Part shown: in pieces, positions 45,591 through 54,434 of the stretch
Position numbering within the stretch: position 1 is the first letter of the stretch
Layout of the letters: each line of letters starts with the position of its first letter
Origin: Competibacter_A sp037045535
Lineage (GTDB): Bacteria; Pseudomonadota; Gammaproteobacteria; Competibacterales; Competibacteraceae
Reading direction: 5' to 3'
NCBI GenBank assembly: GCA_037045535.1
Contig: JBAOHI010000082.1
Coordinates: 1-64,000 of the forward strand
DNA length: 64,000 bases
The notes under the pieces: generated by a model
Database searches by the model: none
Told to the model about the DNA's origin: nothing
Seen by the model: only the letters and a program-made list of their open reading frames with translations
Made by a program: the position numbers and the translations under genes

Positions 45591-46059
45591 AAGACTTTTT
45601 CTCCTTTCAGCATCAGTAAAAACACAGAATAAAAGCCCAACGTAAAAAACCTATTTTGATGTAGGATCGGCTGGTTTTGGAAAGCTTTAAAACCAAACCA
45701 TATCCGTCATAACGGTGGGAATCATCGTAGCACCGAGTAAGTGTATCTCACCACGCTTTACCCATTTTACTCGGGCTGTCTTTTAATCGTTCCACGCGAT
45801 TCGTAAGCAATAGAAATGCCACAATGACCAGAAAGGCTTGATAGATAAAAACCCGATAAATTGTGCCTCCTTTTACAGTGTAATTTTATAAAATAGTAGC
45901 CAAAACCGGTTCAAAATGAACTCATGTTGTTAAAAATAGAGGGTGTCAGTTCAAATTGAACTTCACACCACAAAAAGCGATTAAAGCTAAGCGAAGTAAT
46001 CAGAATTAATGCCTTGACACTTATTCAACATATCGAATCCGCGCGGGCGGTAATTGTCA
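45591..46059. other. AT-rich gap between vWA and kinase genes
   Basis: 469 bases without a gene, much more AT-rich than its surroundings. It should hold the promoter of the vWA gene. The only clear structure is a pair of GTTCAnnnTGAAC palindromes (separate entry). Confidence 0.6.
45909..45961. promoter_or_regulatory. Two matching palindromic operator-like sites
   Basis: GTTCAAAATGAAC (45909-45921) and GTTCAAATTGAAC (45949-45961) share the form GTTCA-N3-TGAAC with a 40-base centre-to-centre distance, close to four helical turns. They lie ~320 bases upstream of the vWA start codon. Regulator unknown. Confidence 0.5.
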
Positions 46060-48111
46060 TTAACGGGCCACGATCCGGTTGCAGTCCGGTCGAACTAGAG
46101 TCACGCTCTGCGAGGAATAGTCCACCACCAGCGATCGGGTTGCAGGGTCGCGCCAACGATCGACTTGTTGAAAGCTCAGCCGAACCTCATCGTCTTGCGC
46201 TTCTGCCTGCCAATCCTGAATCCGCACCTGGTTCTGCGGGCGTGCCTGGAATTTCTCCCGCAGCGCTCCCACCCGCGAGTCCGAGCGCACGTAACCCAAC
46301 TCCCGTAGCTTGGCAAAATCCTGCGCTTCCAAGGCACGTTGATAGGTTTCCAGCCATTGCCGCACCTCGGCCTCGGAAGGCGGCGCCGGAGTGACCCACA
46401 CCTCCCAGCTCGCGCCCGTGGCCTCGTCTCCGCTTGCCGCGACCCGAACGGAGTGCTGGCCCGCCGCTTGCCCCGCAAAACGCAACTGCCGTCCTTCTTC
46501 CGTCTGACGCTGCTCGTCGATCCACCAGGCGTACTGCTGGGGCGCGTCGTCGCTCACTACGAAGGTTTGTGTTTCGCACGCTTTGAGCGTGATCCGGCCG
46601 GCCGGTGGCGTCACCGGCAAGGGTGGCGCCGATTGCGGCGCCTCGACGGTGGCGACCGGCGGGTGATTCAGGGCGGCGACCGTGACCGTCCACTGATGGG
46701 GGACCGTGCCGCCCTCGCTATCCGTCGCATCGACCCGTACGGTATGGGTCTGGCCGGCGGCTGCAGCACCGGGCTGGTAACGCCAGTGTGGGCCGGTTGT
46801 CGCCTCCAACCGACCATCGACCCACCACCGATAGATGAAGGAGGAAACCGGTCCGTCTTCCACCACGGTTACGGCGAAATCTTGGCCTTGTCCCACCGCC
46901 AGGCTCAGAGTGGTTGGTTCGGGCGCCCAACTCCAGTGGGTCAATTGGGGCGGGCGAATTGCTGGCGGCACGCCCAGCTGAGTGGGCGGGTGGGTTGCTC
47001 GCGTTTCGGTGGATTTAATGGCGACAGGCGGTTCAGTTGGTGCAATCGGCTGCGGCGTGGGAGAAGGTTGATTTTCGGTGGTTTTAGTCGGCTGACCGAA
47101 TTGTGGCGGCCTCTCCCCGCCTGGGCTCGGGTGGGGTGGCGGTGGCGACACAGGGAGGGTCGAAGCCAGCCGCCGCTCGACGAAGCGGGTGATTTCGCTG
47201 CGCCAGGGCGATTCCCAGATCCACGCCAGCACTGCCAGCAGGACACCGCCCATCGATATGATCCACGCTCGTTCGCCCCAGCGGGTTACGGGTACTTTGG
47301 CCAGTACATCGAGCAATTCCGCGACAGAGCTGTAGCGTCGATCCCGATTTTTCGCGATGGCTTTGGTGACCAGGCGCCGGAAGGCTTTCGGCACCGGCTG
47401 TTCAAACGCCGGACTGTACTCGCCGCGCTCGAAAAGTTGTTTCCCGATGATTTCCTCTTGGGACAGCCCCGCAAAGAACTTGTGGCCGGTGACCATCTCG
47501 TACATCACCAAGCCCAACGAAAACAGATCGGCGCGTCCGTCCAACGATATGCCGCCGCGCAGTTGCTCGGGAGCGCCGTAGGCCAGCGTGCCGATGAAGA
47601 CGCCGGTGCGGGTATACTGGGTTTGCTGCTGATCCAGCAGCTTGGCGATTCCGAAGTCCAACACCACCGCGCGGCCCGTGCCGTCTTCGAGCATGATATT
47701 GTGCGGTTTGATGTCGCGATGGATGACCGGCGGTTGCTGTGCGTGAGCGTAGGCCAGCGCTTGGCCGACCTGGGTGCTGATGGCTAGCACGCGGGACAAG
47801 GGTAGCGGGCCTTCCTGTTGCAGGATTTCGTGCAGGCTTCGCCCTTGAACGAATTCCATCACAAAGTAGGGGCGCCCTTGCTCTTGGTCGATGTCGAACA
47901 CCTGGATAACGTGCGGATGCCGCAGCCGGGCCATGACGCGTGCTTCGTTATAAAACCGCCCCACAGCGCCGATCGCGTCCTCGGTCAGCTTGGGGTGCAG
48001 CATCTTGAGCGCGAAAATCGAACCCAGTTCCAGATGGCGAACTTGGTAAACGACCCCCATGCCGCCCTGGCCCAGTTCGCCGATGACTTCGTATTTGCCG
48101 GCTATGATCAT
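46060..48111 (-). CDS. Transmembrane Ser/Thr protein kinase (PknB-like) with periplasmic domain
   Basis: A 683-residue Hanks-type kinase. Cytoplasmic kinase domain (~6-270): GELGQGGMGVVY glycine loop, catalytic Lys36, HRDIKPHN with Asp133, DFG Asp152, and GTLAYGAPEQL. One membrane segment (WIISMGGVLLAVLAWIW, ~285-302) is followed by a Pro-rich linker (~320-400) and a periplasmic region with two repeated Ig-like stretches (ALNHPPVATVEAPQ; TFVVSDDAPQQYAWWIDEQR), ending in a small domain (VRQWLETYQRALEAQDFAKL). It would phosphorylate cytoplasmic targets in response to an envelope signal. The vWA genes lie downstream on the same strand and may be part of the same pathway; this is inference. Confidence 0.93.
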   Translation of the reverse strand: MIIAGKYEVIGELGQGGMGVVYQVRHLELGSIFALKMLHPKLTEDAIGAVGRFYNEARVMARLRHPHVIQVFDIDQEQGRPYFVMEFVQGRSLHEILQQEGPLPLSRVLAISTQVGQALAYAHAQQPPVIHRDIKPHNIMLEDGTGRAVVLDFGIAKLLDQQQTQYTRTGVFIGTLAYGAPEQLRGGISLDGRADLFSLGLVMYEMVTGHKFFAGLSQEEIIGKQLFERGEYSPAFEQPVPKAFRRLVTKAIAKNRDRRYSSVAELLDVLAKVPVTRWGERAWIISMGGVLLAVLAWIWESPWRSEITRFVERRLASTLPVSPPPPHPSPGGERPPQFGQPTKTTENQPSPTPQPIAPTEPPVAIKSTETRATHPPTQLGVPPAIRPPQLTHWSWAPEPTTLSLAVGQGQDFAVTVVEDGPVSSFIYRWWVDGRLEATTGPHWRYQPGAAAAGQTHTVRVDATDSEGGTVPHQWTVTVAALNHPPVATVEAPQSAPPLPVTPPAGRITLKACETQTFVVSDDAPQQYAWWIDEQRQTEEGRQLRFAGQAAGQHSVRVAASGDEATGASWEVWVTPAPPSEAEVRQWLETYQRALEAQDFAKLRELGYVRSDSRVGALREKFQARPQNQVRIQDWQAEAQDDEVRLSFQQVDRWRDPATRSLVVDYSSQSVTLVRPDCNRIVAR

Positions 48112-48189
48112 GGTTTGATAACCCTGTATCGTAACCCCGCATACAATAAACCATCGCTAAAGCGGCGCTAACCTAATCTAGATCATCCC

Positions 48190-49272
48190 ATGGCAGACCC
48201 TAAACACGATTCCTCCAATCAGCCGCCCGCGCCCGACGCGCCGGAGCGCAAGAAATCCGGCCTATTCGAAGTTTTGAACCGGCCGATTCGCTTCCCGTTT
48301 CGCAAGGACCACGCGCCGGAAACGTCCGCCGAACCGGCCGAACCCAAGCCCGAGCGCTTCGCAAAACTGCGAGACCGGTTGCGACGCACCCGCCAAGGCT
48401 TGGTCAGCGGACTGGCCGGCTTGTTCGCCGGCCGGAAGCTGGACGACGAGGCGCTGGAAGAACTGGAAAGCCGCCTGTTGCTGGCCGATGTCGGTGTGGA
48501 AGTGACCCAGCATCTGATGAAGCGGCTGACCGAAAAAATCTCGCGCCAGCAGCTTAGCGATGTTCCAGCCTTGCTTCAGGCGTTACGCGACGAGCTGCTG
48601 GCTATTCTGGCACCGTGCCAGCAGCCCTGGCGGCCCAGCGATTCTCGACCCTACGTCATCCTCACAGTGGGCGTCAACGGCGTCGGCAAGACCACCACCA
48701 TCGGCAAGCTGGCAAAGCAGCTCCAGAGCGATGGTCATTCCGTGCTGTTGGCAGCCGGCGATACTTTTCGCGCCGCCGCCGTCGAGCAATTGCAAGTGTG
48801 GGGCGAGCGCAACCGAATCGCGGTGATCGCTCAACAAAGCGGAGCCGATTCTGCCTCGGTGATCTACGACGCCATTCACGCCGCCAGAGCCCGCCAAGTG
48901 GAGGTCGTGATCGCCGATACCGCAGGCCGCTTGCATACCCAGTCGAATCTGATGGAGGAACTCAAGAAGATCAAACGGGTCATCGCCAAGGTGGACGAGT
49001 CCGCCCCACACGAGGTGTTACTGGTGGTGGACGCCAGTACTGGCCAAAATGCCCTGAACCAGGCGGTGCAGTTTCACGAGGCGGTCGGCGTAACGGGCTT
49101 GATCCTGACTAAGCTCGACGGTACCGCCAAGGGCGGCATCGCGTTCGCCATTGCCCGCCGGCTGGGCCTGCCGATCCGCTTCATCGGTGTCGGCGAGGGC
49201 ATCGAGGATTTGCGCGAGTTCGACGCAGTCGAGTTTGTGCATGCCCTCCTCGATGATGAGGAACGCGGGTGA
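48190..49272 (+). CDS. ftsY: Signal recognition particle receptor FtsY
   Basis: The SRP receptor GTPase that delivers ribosomes making membrane proteins to the Sec translocon. 360 residues: a short charged N-terminal region (~1-65) in place of the long acidic A domain of E. coli, then the N domain and G domain with GVNGVGKTTTIGKLAKQLQ, AGDTFRAAAVEQLQVW, DTAGRLHTQ and TKLDGTAKGG, all intact. ATG 48190 fits the family. Directly downstream is rpoH; the ftsE/ftsX genes that usually lie between the two in enterobacteria are absent here. Confidence 0.97.
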   Translation: MADPKHDSSNQPPAPDAPERKKSGLFEVLNRPIRFPFRKDHAPETSAEPAEPKPERFAKLRDRLRRTRQGLVSGLAGLFAGRKLDDEALEELESRLLLADVGVEVTQHLMKRLTEKISRQQLSDVPALLQALRDELLAILAPCQQPWRPSDSRPYVILTVGVNGVGKTTTIGKLAKQLQSDGHSVLLAAGDTFRAAAVEQLQVWGERNRIAVIAQQSGADSASVIYDAIHAARARQVEVVIADTAGRLHTQSNLMEELKKIKRVIAKVDESAPHEVLLVVDASTGQNALNQAVQFHEAVGVTGLILTKLDGTAKGGIAFAIARRLGLPIRFIGVGEGIEDLREFDAVEFVHALLDDEERG

Positions 49273-49301
49273 GAGGAAAGTCGAGGGAACTTATTGTCTG
49301 T

Positions 49302-49331
49302 TTGGCACTCGAACGGGCGGAGTGCTAAAAT
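49302..49331 (+). promoter_or_regulatory. CIRCE element overlapping a sigma-70 promoter of rpoH
   Basis: TTGGCACTC (49302-49310), a 9-base spacer, then GAGTGCTAA (49320-49328): a CIRCE operator with one mismatch from the TTAGCACTC-N9-GAGTGCTAA consensus bound by the repressor HrcA. The same bases hold a fair sigma-70 promoter, TTGGCA (49302-49307), 18 bases, TAAAAT (49326-49331), so a bound repressor would block it. Confidence 0.85.
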
Positions 49332-49366
49332 TAGCCCTGAGACTAATGTGTGGAAAGGAGGAATTG

Positions 49367-50242
49367 ATGACGATGACAACGACTGCGCTGGTTCCCCGCA
49401 TGGAACATCTGCCGGTACCGGTAGGCAGTCTGGATGGTTATATCCAGGCGGTCAACCAAGTGCCGATGTTGAGTGCCGAGGAAGAGCAGGAACTGGCCCA
49501 GCGTTTGCGGCTGCACAACGATTTGGAAGCAGCGCGACGGCTGATCGTGGCCCACTTGCGCTTCGTGGTGCATGTTGCACGGAGCTACATCGGTTACGGC
49601 CTGCCGCTGGGCGACTTGGTTCAAGAAGGCAACGTCGGTTTGATGAAGGCGGTCAAGCGTTTTGACCCGGCGCACGGCGTACGGTTGGTGTCGTTCGCGG
49701 TGCACTGGATTCGCGCCGAAATTCACGAATTTATTCTCCGTAACTGGCGGATCGTCAAGGTCGCCACGACCAAGGCACAGCGTAAACTGTTCTTCAAGCT
49801 GCGTGGTGCCAAGAAACGGCTGGGCTGGCTGAACGGCGAAGAAGTCGATACGGTCGCCCGCGAGCTGGGAGTGAGCACCGACACCGTACTGGAGATGGAG
49901 TCGCGCCTGAGCGGCTACGATGTGTCGTTCGACCCGGTTCCCGAAGCCGATGACGACGATCACGAAACTTATACGCCGTCGGCTTATTTGCGCGACGAGC
50001 AGGCCGATCCAGCGGATGCGCTGGAGCAGGACGATTGGGAAGAGCAAGCCACCACCCGGTTGGGCGAAGCGCTGGAACGGTTAGATCCGCGCAGCCGCGA
50101 CATCGTGCGCCGCCGCTGGCTGGACGACGACAAGCCGACTCTCCACGAACTGGCTGCGGAATACAAGGTGTCGGCCGAACGGATCCGGCAACTGGAAAAC
50201 AACGCCATGAAAAAATTGCGAGCCTGTCTGCCTACCGCCTGA
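49367..50242 (+). CDS. rpoH: Heat-shock sigma factor RpoH (sigma-32)
   Basis: Directs RNA polymerase to heat-shock promoters. 291 residues, the usual length. Region 2 motifs (RLIVAHLRFVVHVARSYIGY, DLVQEGNVGLMKAVKRFDP, RLVSFAVHWIRAEIHEFILR), the RpoH box (QRKLFFKLRG) that distinguishes sigma-32 from other sigma-70 types, and the region 4 helix-turn-helix (LHELAAEYKVSAERIRQLEN) are all intact. ATG 49367 has AAGGAGG 6 bases upstream; the frame is open back into ftsY but that is not coding. A CIRCE operator lies 38 bases upstream and a terminator follows. A matching target promoter is seen at the Hsp20 gene. Confidence 0.97.
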   Translation: MTMTTTALVPRMEHLPVPVGSLDGYIQAVNQVPMLSAEEEQELAQRLRLHNDLEAARRLIVAHLRFVVHVARSYIGYGLPLGDLVQEGNVGLMKAVKRFDPAHGVRLVSFAVHWIRAEIHEFILRNWRIVKVATTKAQRKLFFKLRGAKKRLGWLNGEEVDTVARELGVSTDTVLEMESRLSGYDVSFDPVPEADDDDHETYTPSAYLRDEQADPADALEQDDWEEQATTRLGEALERLDPRSRDIVRRRWLDDDKPTLHELAAEYKVSAERIRQLENNAMKKLRACLPTA

Positions 50243-50259
50243 TTGCAAACGGTAATGAC

Positions 50260-50285
50260 ACCTGCCTTTGACGGCAGGTTTTTTT
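50260..50285 (+). terminator. Terminator after rpoH
   Basis: ACCTGCC and GGCAGGT form a 7-base stem with a 6-base loop, followed directly by a run of seven T. A textbook Rho-independent terminator. Confidence 0.95.
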
Positions 50286-50362
50286 ATGCGCGCGCCGGGT
50301 ATCGCCGCCGGGCCTCTCTATAATCCGGTCATTTCCATCGGCAATCGCTTGGAGACCCCTCG

Positions 50363-51400
50363 ATGAATCACCCGGTGCGCCAGCTCGCCAGCGACAATTA
50401 CTCGGGCATCTGCCCCGAAGCCTTGGATTATTTGCTGGCCGCGAATCAGGGGGACGTGTCCGCCTACGGCAACGACGACTGGACGCAACGGGCCGCCGAC
50501 CGGTTCCGCGATTTGTTCGAAACCGATTGCGAGGTGTTTTTCGTCTTCAACGGGACCGCCGCCAACTCCCTGTCGCTGGCGGCACTGTGCCAGTCCTACC
50601 ATAGCGTGATCTGCCACGAAACCGCCCATATCGAAACCGACGAATGCGGTGGCCCGGAGTTCGCCTCCAACGGTTCCAAACTGCTGCTGGCGAAAGGCGA
50701 GCGGGGCAAGCTCGATCCCGTCGAGGTGGAGCGACTGATTACCCGGCGCTCCGACATTCACTATCCCAAGCCTAAGGTGGTCAGCATCACCCAGGCCACG
50801 GAATTGGGTACGGTCTACATGCTGGACGAATTGGAAGCCCTGCGGGAACTCGCCGATCAGTACAAGCTGAAAATTCACATGGACGGTGCGCGTTTCGCCA
50901 ATGCCCTAGTCACGTTGAACGAAACGCCAGCCCGCCTGACGTGGCAGGCTGGCGTGGACGTACTGTGCCTGGGCGGGACCAAGAACGGCATGGCAGTCGG
51001 CGAGGCGATCCTATTTTTCGACCGGGAACTGGCGACCGATTTCGCGTATCGTTGCAAGCAGGCCGGACAGCTGGCGTCCAAGATGCGCTTCATCGCCGCG
51101 CCTTGGTTGGGGTTGCTGGAAACCGGCGCTTGGTTGCGGAATGCCCGCCACGCCAATGAGATGGCGGCCTACCTCGCACAGCGGTTACGGGCGATTCCTG
51201 GCCTGCAACCGTTGTTTCCCTGTCAGGCTAATTCCGTGTTTTTGGAGCTGCCATCACCGGTGATTCAAGCGCTGCGAGCGGAAGGCTGGCAGTTTTACAC
51301 CTTTATCGGCGTCGGTGGCGTCCGGCTGATGTGTTCTTGGAATACCACTCGCGAGGCGATCGACCAGTTCATCAGCGATCTTGAACGGATGCTGGCCTGA
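50363..51400 (+). CDS. ltaE: Low-specificity L-threonine aldolase family lyase
   Basis: A PLP enzyme expected to cleave L-threonine or L-allo-threonine to glycine and acetaldehyde. 345 residues. The PLP lysine is in LCLGGTKNGMAVGE, and the family's SDNYSGICPEALDYLLAANQ start, FNGTAANSLSLAALC, IHMDGARFANALV and C-terminal GGVRLMCSWNTT are present. ATG 50363 has GGAG 8 bases upstream. murB begins on the base after this gene's stop codon, so the two are translated from one message. The substrate is inferred from the family; members with other beta-eliminating activities exist. Confidence 0.92.
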   Translation: MNHPVRQLASDNYSGICPEALDYLLAANQGDVSAYGNDDWTQRAADRFRDLFETDCEVFFVFNGTAANSLSLAALCQSYHSVICHETAHIETDECGGPEFASNGSKLLLAKGERGKLDPVEVERLITRRSDIHYPKPKVVSITQATELGTVYMLDELEALRELADQYKLKIHMDGARFANALVTLNETPARLTWQAGVDVLCLGGTKNGMAVGEAILFFDRELATDFAYRCKQAGQLASKMRFIAAPWLGLLETGAWLRNARHANEMAAYLAQRLRAIPGLQPLFPCQANSVFLELPSPVIQALRAEGWQFYTFIGVGGVRLMCSWNTTREAIDQFISDLERMLA

Positions 51401-52435
51401 ATGGCGATGGCGCCAACTGCTTTGTTCCAGCGTGACGTTGCGCTGCATCGTCTGAATACCTTTGGGTTGCCGGCCCGCGCCGCCTGGTTCGCTGCTATCG
51501 AGGCACCGGCCCAGCTCGCCGCACTGATTGCGACACCGGAATGGCGCTATTTGCAGCACTTCGTGCTGGGTGGTGGCAGCAATTTGATCTTGACCGGCGA
51601 TTTTGACGGGCTGGTGCTGCATGCCCGGATTCCGGGGCGGCAGTTGCTTGTCGAGGATGACGATGCCTGGATCGTCCACGCTGGAGCCGGAGAAAACTGG
51701 CACGATTTCGTATGCTGGACGCTGGAACAGGGTTGGCCAGGCTTGGAAAATCTGGCACTGATTCCCGGCACGGTCGGCGCGGCGCCCGTGCAAAATATCG
51801 GCGCGTATGGGTTGGAGATGGCTGAACGGTTCGAACGGCTTGAGGCGGTGGATCTGGCGACGGGCGAGATGGTCACGTTCGACCGGGCCGCCTGCCGGTT
51901 CGGTTATCGGGACAGCACATTCAAGGGCGAGGCGGCTGGACGCTATCTAATCGCCGCTGTGATCTTCCGCCTGCCTAAACGCTGGCGACCATTGACCGGT
52001 TACCTCGACGTGGCGCGGGAACTGGAGGCCCGAAAAATTGCCGACCCGACGGCGCGGGATATCGCCAGGGCGGTGATTGCCATCCGCTCGCGCAAGCTGC
52101 CGGACCCGGCAATAATCGGTAACGCTGGGAGTTTTTTCAAAAATCCGGTGGTGGATGCCACTGCGTTCGCCCGTCTCGCCGCTCGCTATCCCGAGTTGCC
52201 GCATTACACGCAGCCGGATGGAACGGTCAAGCTAGCCGCTGGTTGGCTGATCGAGCGTCGCGGCTGGAAGGGAAAGAATCTTGGCCCCGTCGGCGTTTAC
52301 GAAAAACAAGCGCTAGTGTTGGTCAATCGTGGCGGGGCACAAGGGGAAGACGTGCTACGCCTGGCGCGAGCCATTCAGGAGTCGGTACGGGCGATGTTCG
52401 GGGTGGAGCTGGAACCCGAGCCGGTCATATTATGA
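51401..52435 (+). CDS. murB: UDP-N-acetylenolpyruvoylglucosamine reductase (type I)
   Basis: Second committed step of peptidoglycan precursor synthesis: reduces the enolpyruvyl group to form UDP-MurNAc, using FAD and NADPH. 344 residues, the length of type I enzymes. The FAD-binding region shows LNTFGLPARAAWF, LGGGSNLILTGDFDGLVLHA and PGTVGAAPVQNIGAYGLEM; the type I tyrosine-loop region (FGYRDSTFKGEAAGRYLIAA) and catalytic NAGSFFKNPVV are present, as is the C-terminal LEPEPVIL. ATG 51401 abuts the ltaE stop. A terminator follows at 52524. Confidence 0.96.
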   Translation: MAMAPTALFQRDVALHRLNTFGLPARAAWFAAIEAPAQLAALIATPEWRYLQHFVLGGGSNLILTGDFDGLVLHARIPGRQLLVEDDDAWIVHAGAGENWHDFVCWTLEQGWPGLENLALIPGTVGAAPVQNIGAYGLEMAERFERLEAVDLATGEMVTFDRAACRFGYRDSTFKGEAAGRYLIAAVIFRLPKRWRPLTGYLDVARELEARKIADPTARDIARAVIAIRSRKLPDPAIIGNAGSFFKNPVVDATAFARLAARYPELPHYTQPDGTVKLAAGWLIERRGWKGKNLGPVGVYEKQALVLVNRGGAQGEDVLRLARAIQESVRAMFGVELEPEPVIL

Positions 52436-52523
52436 TGCCAACTGACCGCGTGCCTTCATCCTGCCTCGCATCGACACCACCCCCTCATCCTGAATTCACC
52501 AGCGGTATCTTAAAGACTCTGCT

Positions 52524-52547
52524 CCCCCTCCTGCCAGCAGGAGGGGG
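52524..52547. terminator. Terminator between murB and the CsgG-like gene
   Basis: CCCCCTCCTG and CAGGAGGGGG form a perfect 10-base stem with a CCAG loop between two converging genes. The T run is weak. Confidence 0.75.
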
Positions 52548-52556
52548 ATTGAAGCG

Positions 52557-54164
52557 TTATTGAACGACTGACAAGCGGATCCGCTGGAAGGACAGCCCTT
52601 CCCGGTCGAGAGCTTGGAAAGCCTGTACCACCTCCTCAAAGGAGGATACCCCGACCGGTTCCAGGTCCGCCACCTTGAAACTGGCTGGCAATTTCACGCC
52701 AAGTTCTTGTTTGGAAGCCAAACATAGCACTTCCTGCCGCGAGCCCGGATCGGTGAACTCGATGCTGAATTGGGCGTCTCGGCTGGGGATGTTAACGCGC
52801 TGGCCGGCACTCAGGTACGGATTGGGTGTGTAACGGTTCGGATAAATCCGGGCGATTTTGCCGGTCTCATCGCCGTAGTAGCAGTAGAGATAACCATCCT
52901 CGGACACCTGCGCGTTCAAGTCGAGGCGCTCGCCCACCCTGTAGGTAGGCGTGGTCCCCCGCGAGGTGCTCATATAAACATTGATGTTTCCCCCTGCGGT
53001 AGCTGGTTTTGAGGCCGGTTTAACGCCGCCGGTTACCGTACCCCCCGGTTGTATTAAACCTTTGTTCAACATGCTGTAGTAAAGCTCGAAGCTCAGACGG
53101 CCGGTTGCGACTAAATCGTTATCAGCCTGATATTTGGCAACGGCCTGCTTCAGGCGGGGATCACCAGCGTCTCGGATGTCACCCGTGTTTCCCAAGTATC
53201 CGCCAGCCACCAAGCCGGTCACGATCGCTTTAAGCAGCGGCTCATTGCCAGCCTCGGTGTCCGATTCAAGCTCTTCGTATTGGCTGTGCGCCTTCACCAG
53301 CGCGCCTGGATCAGTCTGCTTGACTTGCAGACAACTCCAATAGGGGACTCCGGCAAACTTACCCAGCACCTCGATCAGGGTTAATTCCACCAACGTTCGC
53401 AGAGCCTGGTGACTCCCCTCACTACGATCCATCGAAAATTCAAAGGCGACACCAAATTTCTCGATCTGGGCATCAGCATCGAAGCCCGTGCCTTTGCGGG
53501 TCACGACGATGGAGTTACTCGTGGAGACGCCAGGAATAATCCTTCGTGTCACTAGATTTCCCATATTCAAGTCAATGGTAATGACCGAAGTCCCAATATC
53601 GCTGGAGTAGCCCAGAGTGCCTTTCCGATCGGAACTATTAATAGTGCTGCTACTGGTGCTGCTACTGGTGCTGTTACTGCTGCTACCACCACTACCCAGA
53701 GAAAAGCCAATGCCACCACCGATACGATCCGTTATGACTCCCTTGTCCACTTGGGTAATCGCGCCTCGAATGTAGTAGCGTGGCACTTCAAAACCCGCCT
53801 GGATACCGATCAGCTGCTGTGCCGCCAACACATCCCGCTTATCGAGATCGAAATCGACAAAGGTGAACGCGTTACTCTTGGTGGACATTTTGGCAATTGT
53901 CGAAATCAGCATTTCCTTGGTCCCAGCCTGCATCTGTCCCGTGGCATCCGGGATACCAGCGCTGGTGATCATGAAATTGTTCTTACCGGTTGCCTGAAGC
54001 AATTGATCCATACACTGTAAGGCCGGAGTGAAACTGGTCATGTTGCGTACTGGCGCTGTTTTGGGTTGCTGGTCTAGATATGTGCGCTCCGGCGGTGGCA
54101 GGGCACAACCTGCCAAAGCGGATACAAGTATCCCGACAACTAGGGTAACGAGCAATCTGGGCAT
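52557..54164 (-). CDS. CsgG-like outer-membrane lipoprotein with C-terminal DUF4384-like domain
   Basis: A 535-residue lipoprotein. The signal sequence ends in a clear lipobox (VSALAGC, Cys20). Residues ~40-290 resemble the CsgG/curli-assembly secretion-channel fold (DRKGTLGYSSDIGTSVITID, FGVAFEFSMDRSEGSHQALR, then TLVELTLIEVLGKFAGVPYW), with a Ser-rich insertion (~155-180). A short peptidoglycan-binding-like helical segment (~345-380) and a C-terminal DUF4384-like domain (DGYLYCYYGDETGKIARIYP) follow. CsgG forms the outer-membrane pore that exports curli amyloid. ATG 54164 has GGAG 10 bases upstream. It is the last gene of a minus-strand locus of exported proteins. Confidence 0.8.
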   Translation of the reverse strand: MPRLLVTLVVGILVSALAGCALPPPERTYLDQQPKTAPVRNMTSFTPALQCMDQLLQATGKNNFMITSAGIPDATGQMQAGTKEMLISTIAKMSTKSNAFTFVDFDLDKRDVLAAQQLIGIQAGFEVPRYYIRGAITQVDKGVITDRIGGGIGFSLGSGGSSSNSTSSSTSSSTINSSDRKGTLGYSSDIGTSVITIDLNMGNLVTRRIIPGVSTSNSIVVTRKGTGFDADAQIEKFGVAFEFSMDRSEGSHQALRTLVELTLIEVLGKFAGVPYWSCLQVKQTDPGALVKAHSQYEELESDTEAGNEPLLKAIVTGLVAGGYLGNTGDIRDAGDPRLKQAVAKYQADNDLVATGRLSFELYYSMLNKGLIQPGGTVTGGVKPASKPATAGGNINVYMSTSRGTTPTYRVGERLDLNAQVSEDGYLYCYYGDETGKIARIYPNRYTPNPYLSAGQRVNIPSRDAQFSIEFTDPGSRQEVLCLASKQELGVKLPASFKVADLEPVGVSSFEEVVQAFQALDREGLSFQRIRLSVVQ

Positions 54165-54434
54165 GATGTGAAATCTCCATGAAAACATACGAATCAGGCA
54201 AGCATTCGAGAATCTGATTCGGTTAAGCTAAAAATGGGCCAATCTATAAAGAGTAGTCGGTATAGATAAGAAAAATAGGCCAATTCGCTAATCCGGAACG
54301 AGCTTGGCCATAGTTGTTAGCTCACGATGCTTCCTAGAGAAGGGATAGAACACCATAGCCGATTTATGCAACAAAGCCCGGTTCGAACGAAAGATTTAAA
54401 AAATCGAGGGCGGGGTTGCCCTCGATTGTCAACG

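Noticed and set aside
46339..47787. 482-codon frame opposite the Ser/Thr kinase
   Set aside because: Antisense shadow of a gene with intact kinase motifs.
49151..49366. Upstream extension of rpoH into ftsY
   Set aside because: Overlaps ftsY out of frame and covers the CIRCE element; ATG 49367 has a strong ribosome-binding site.
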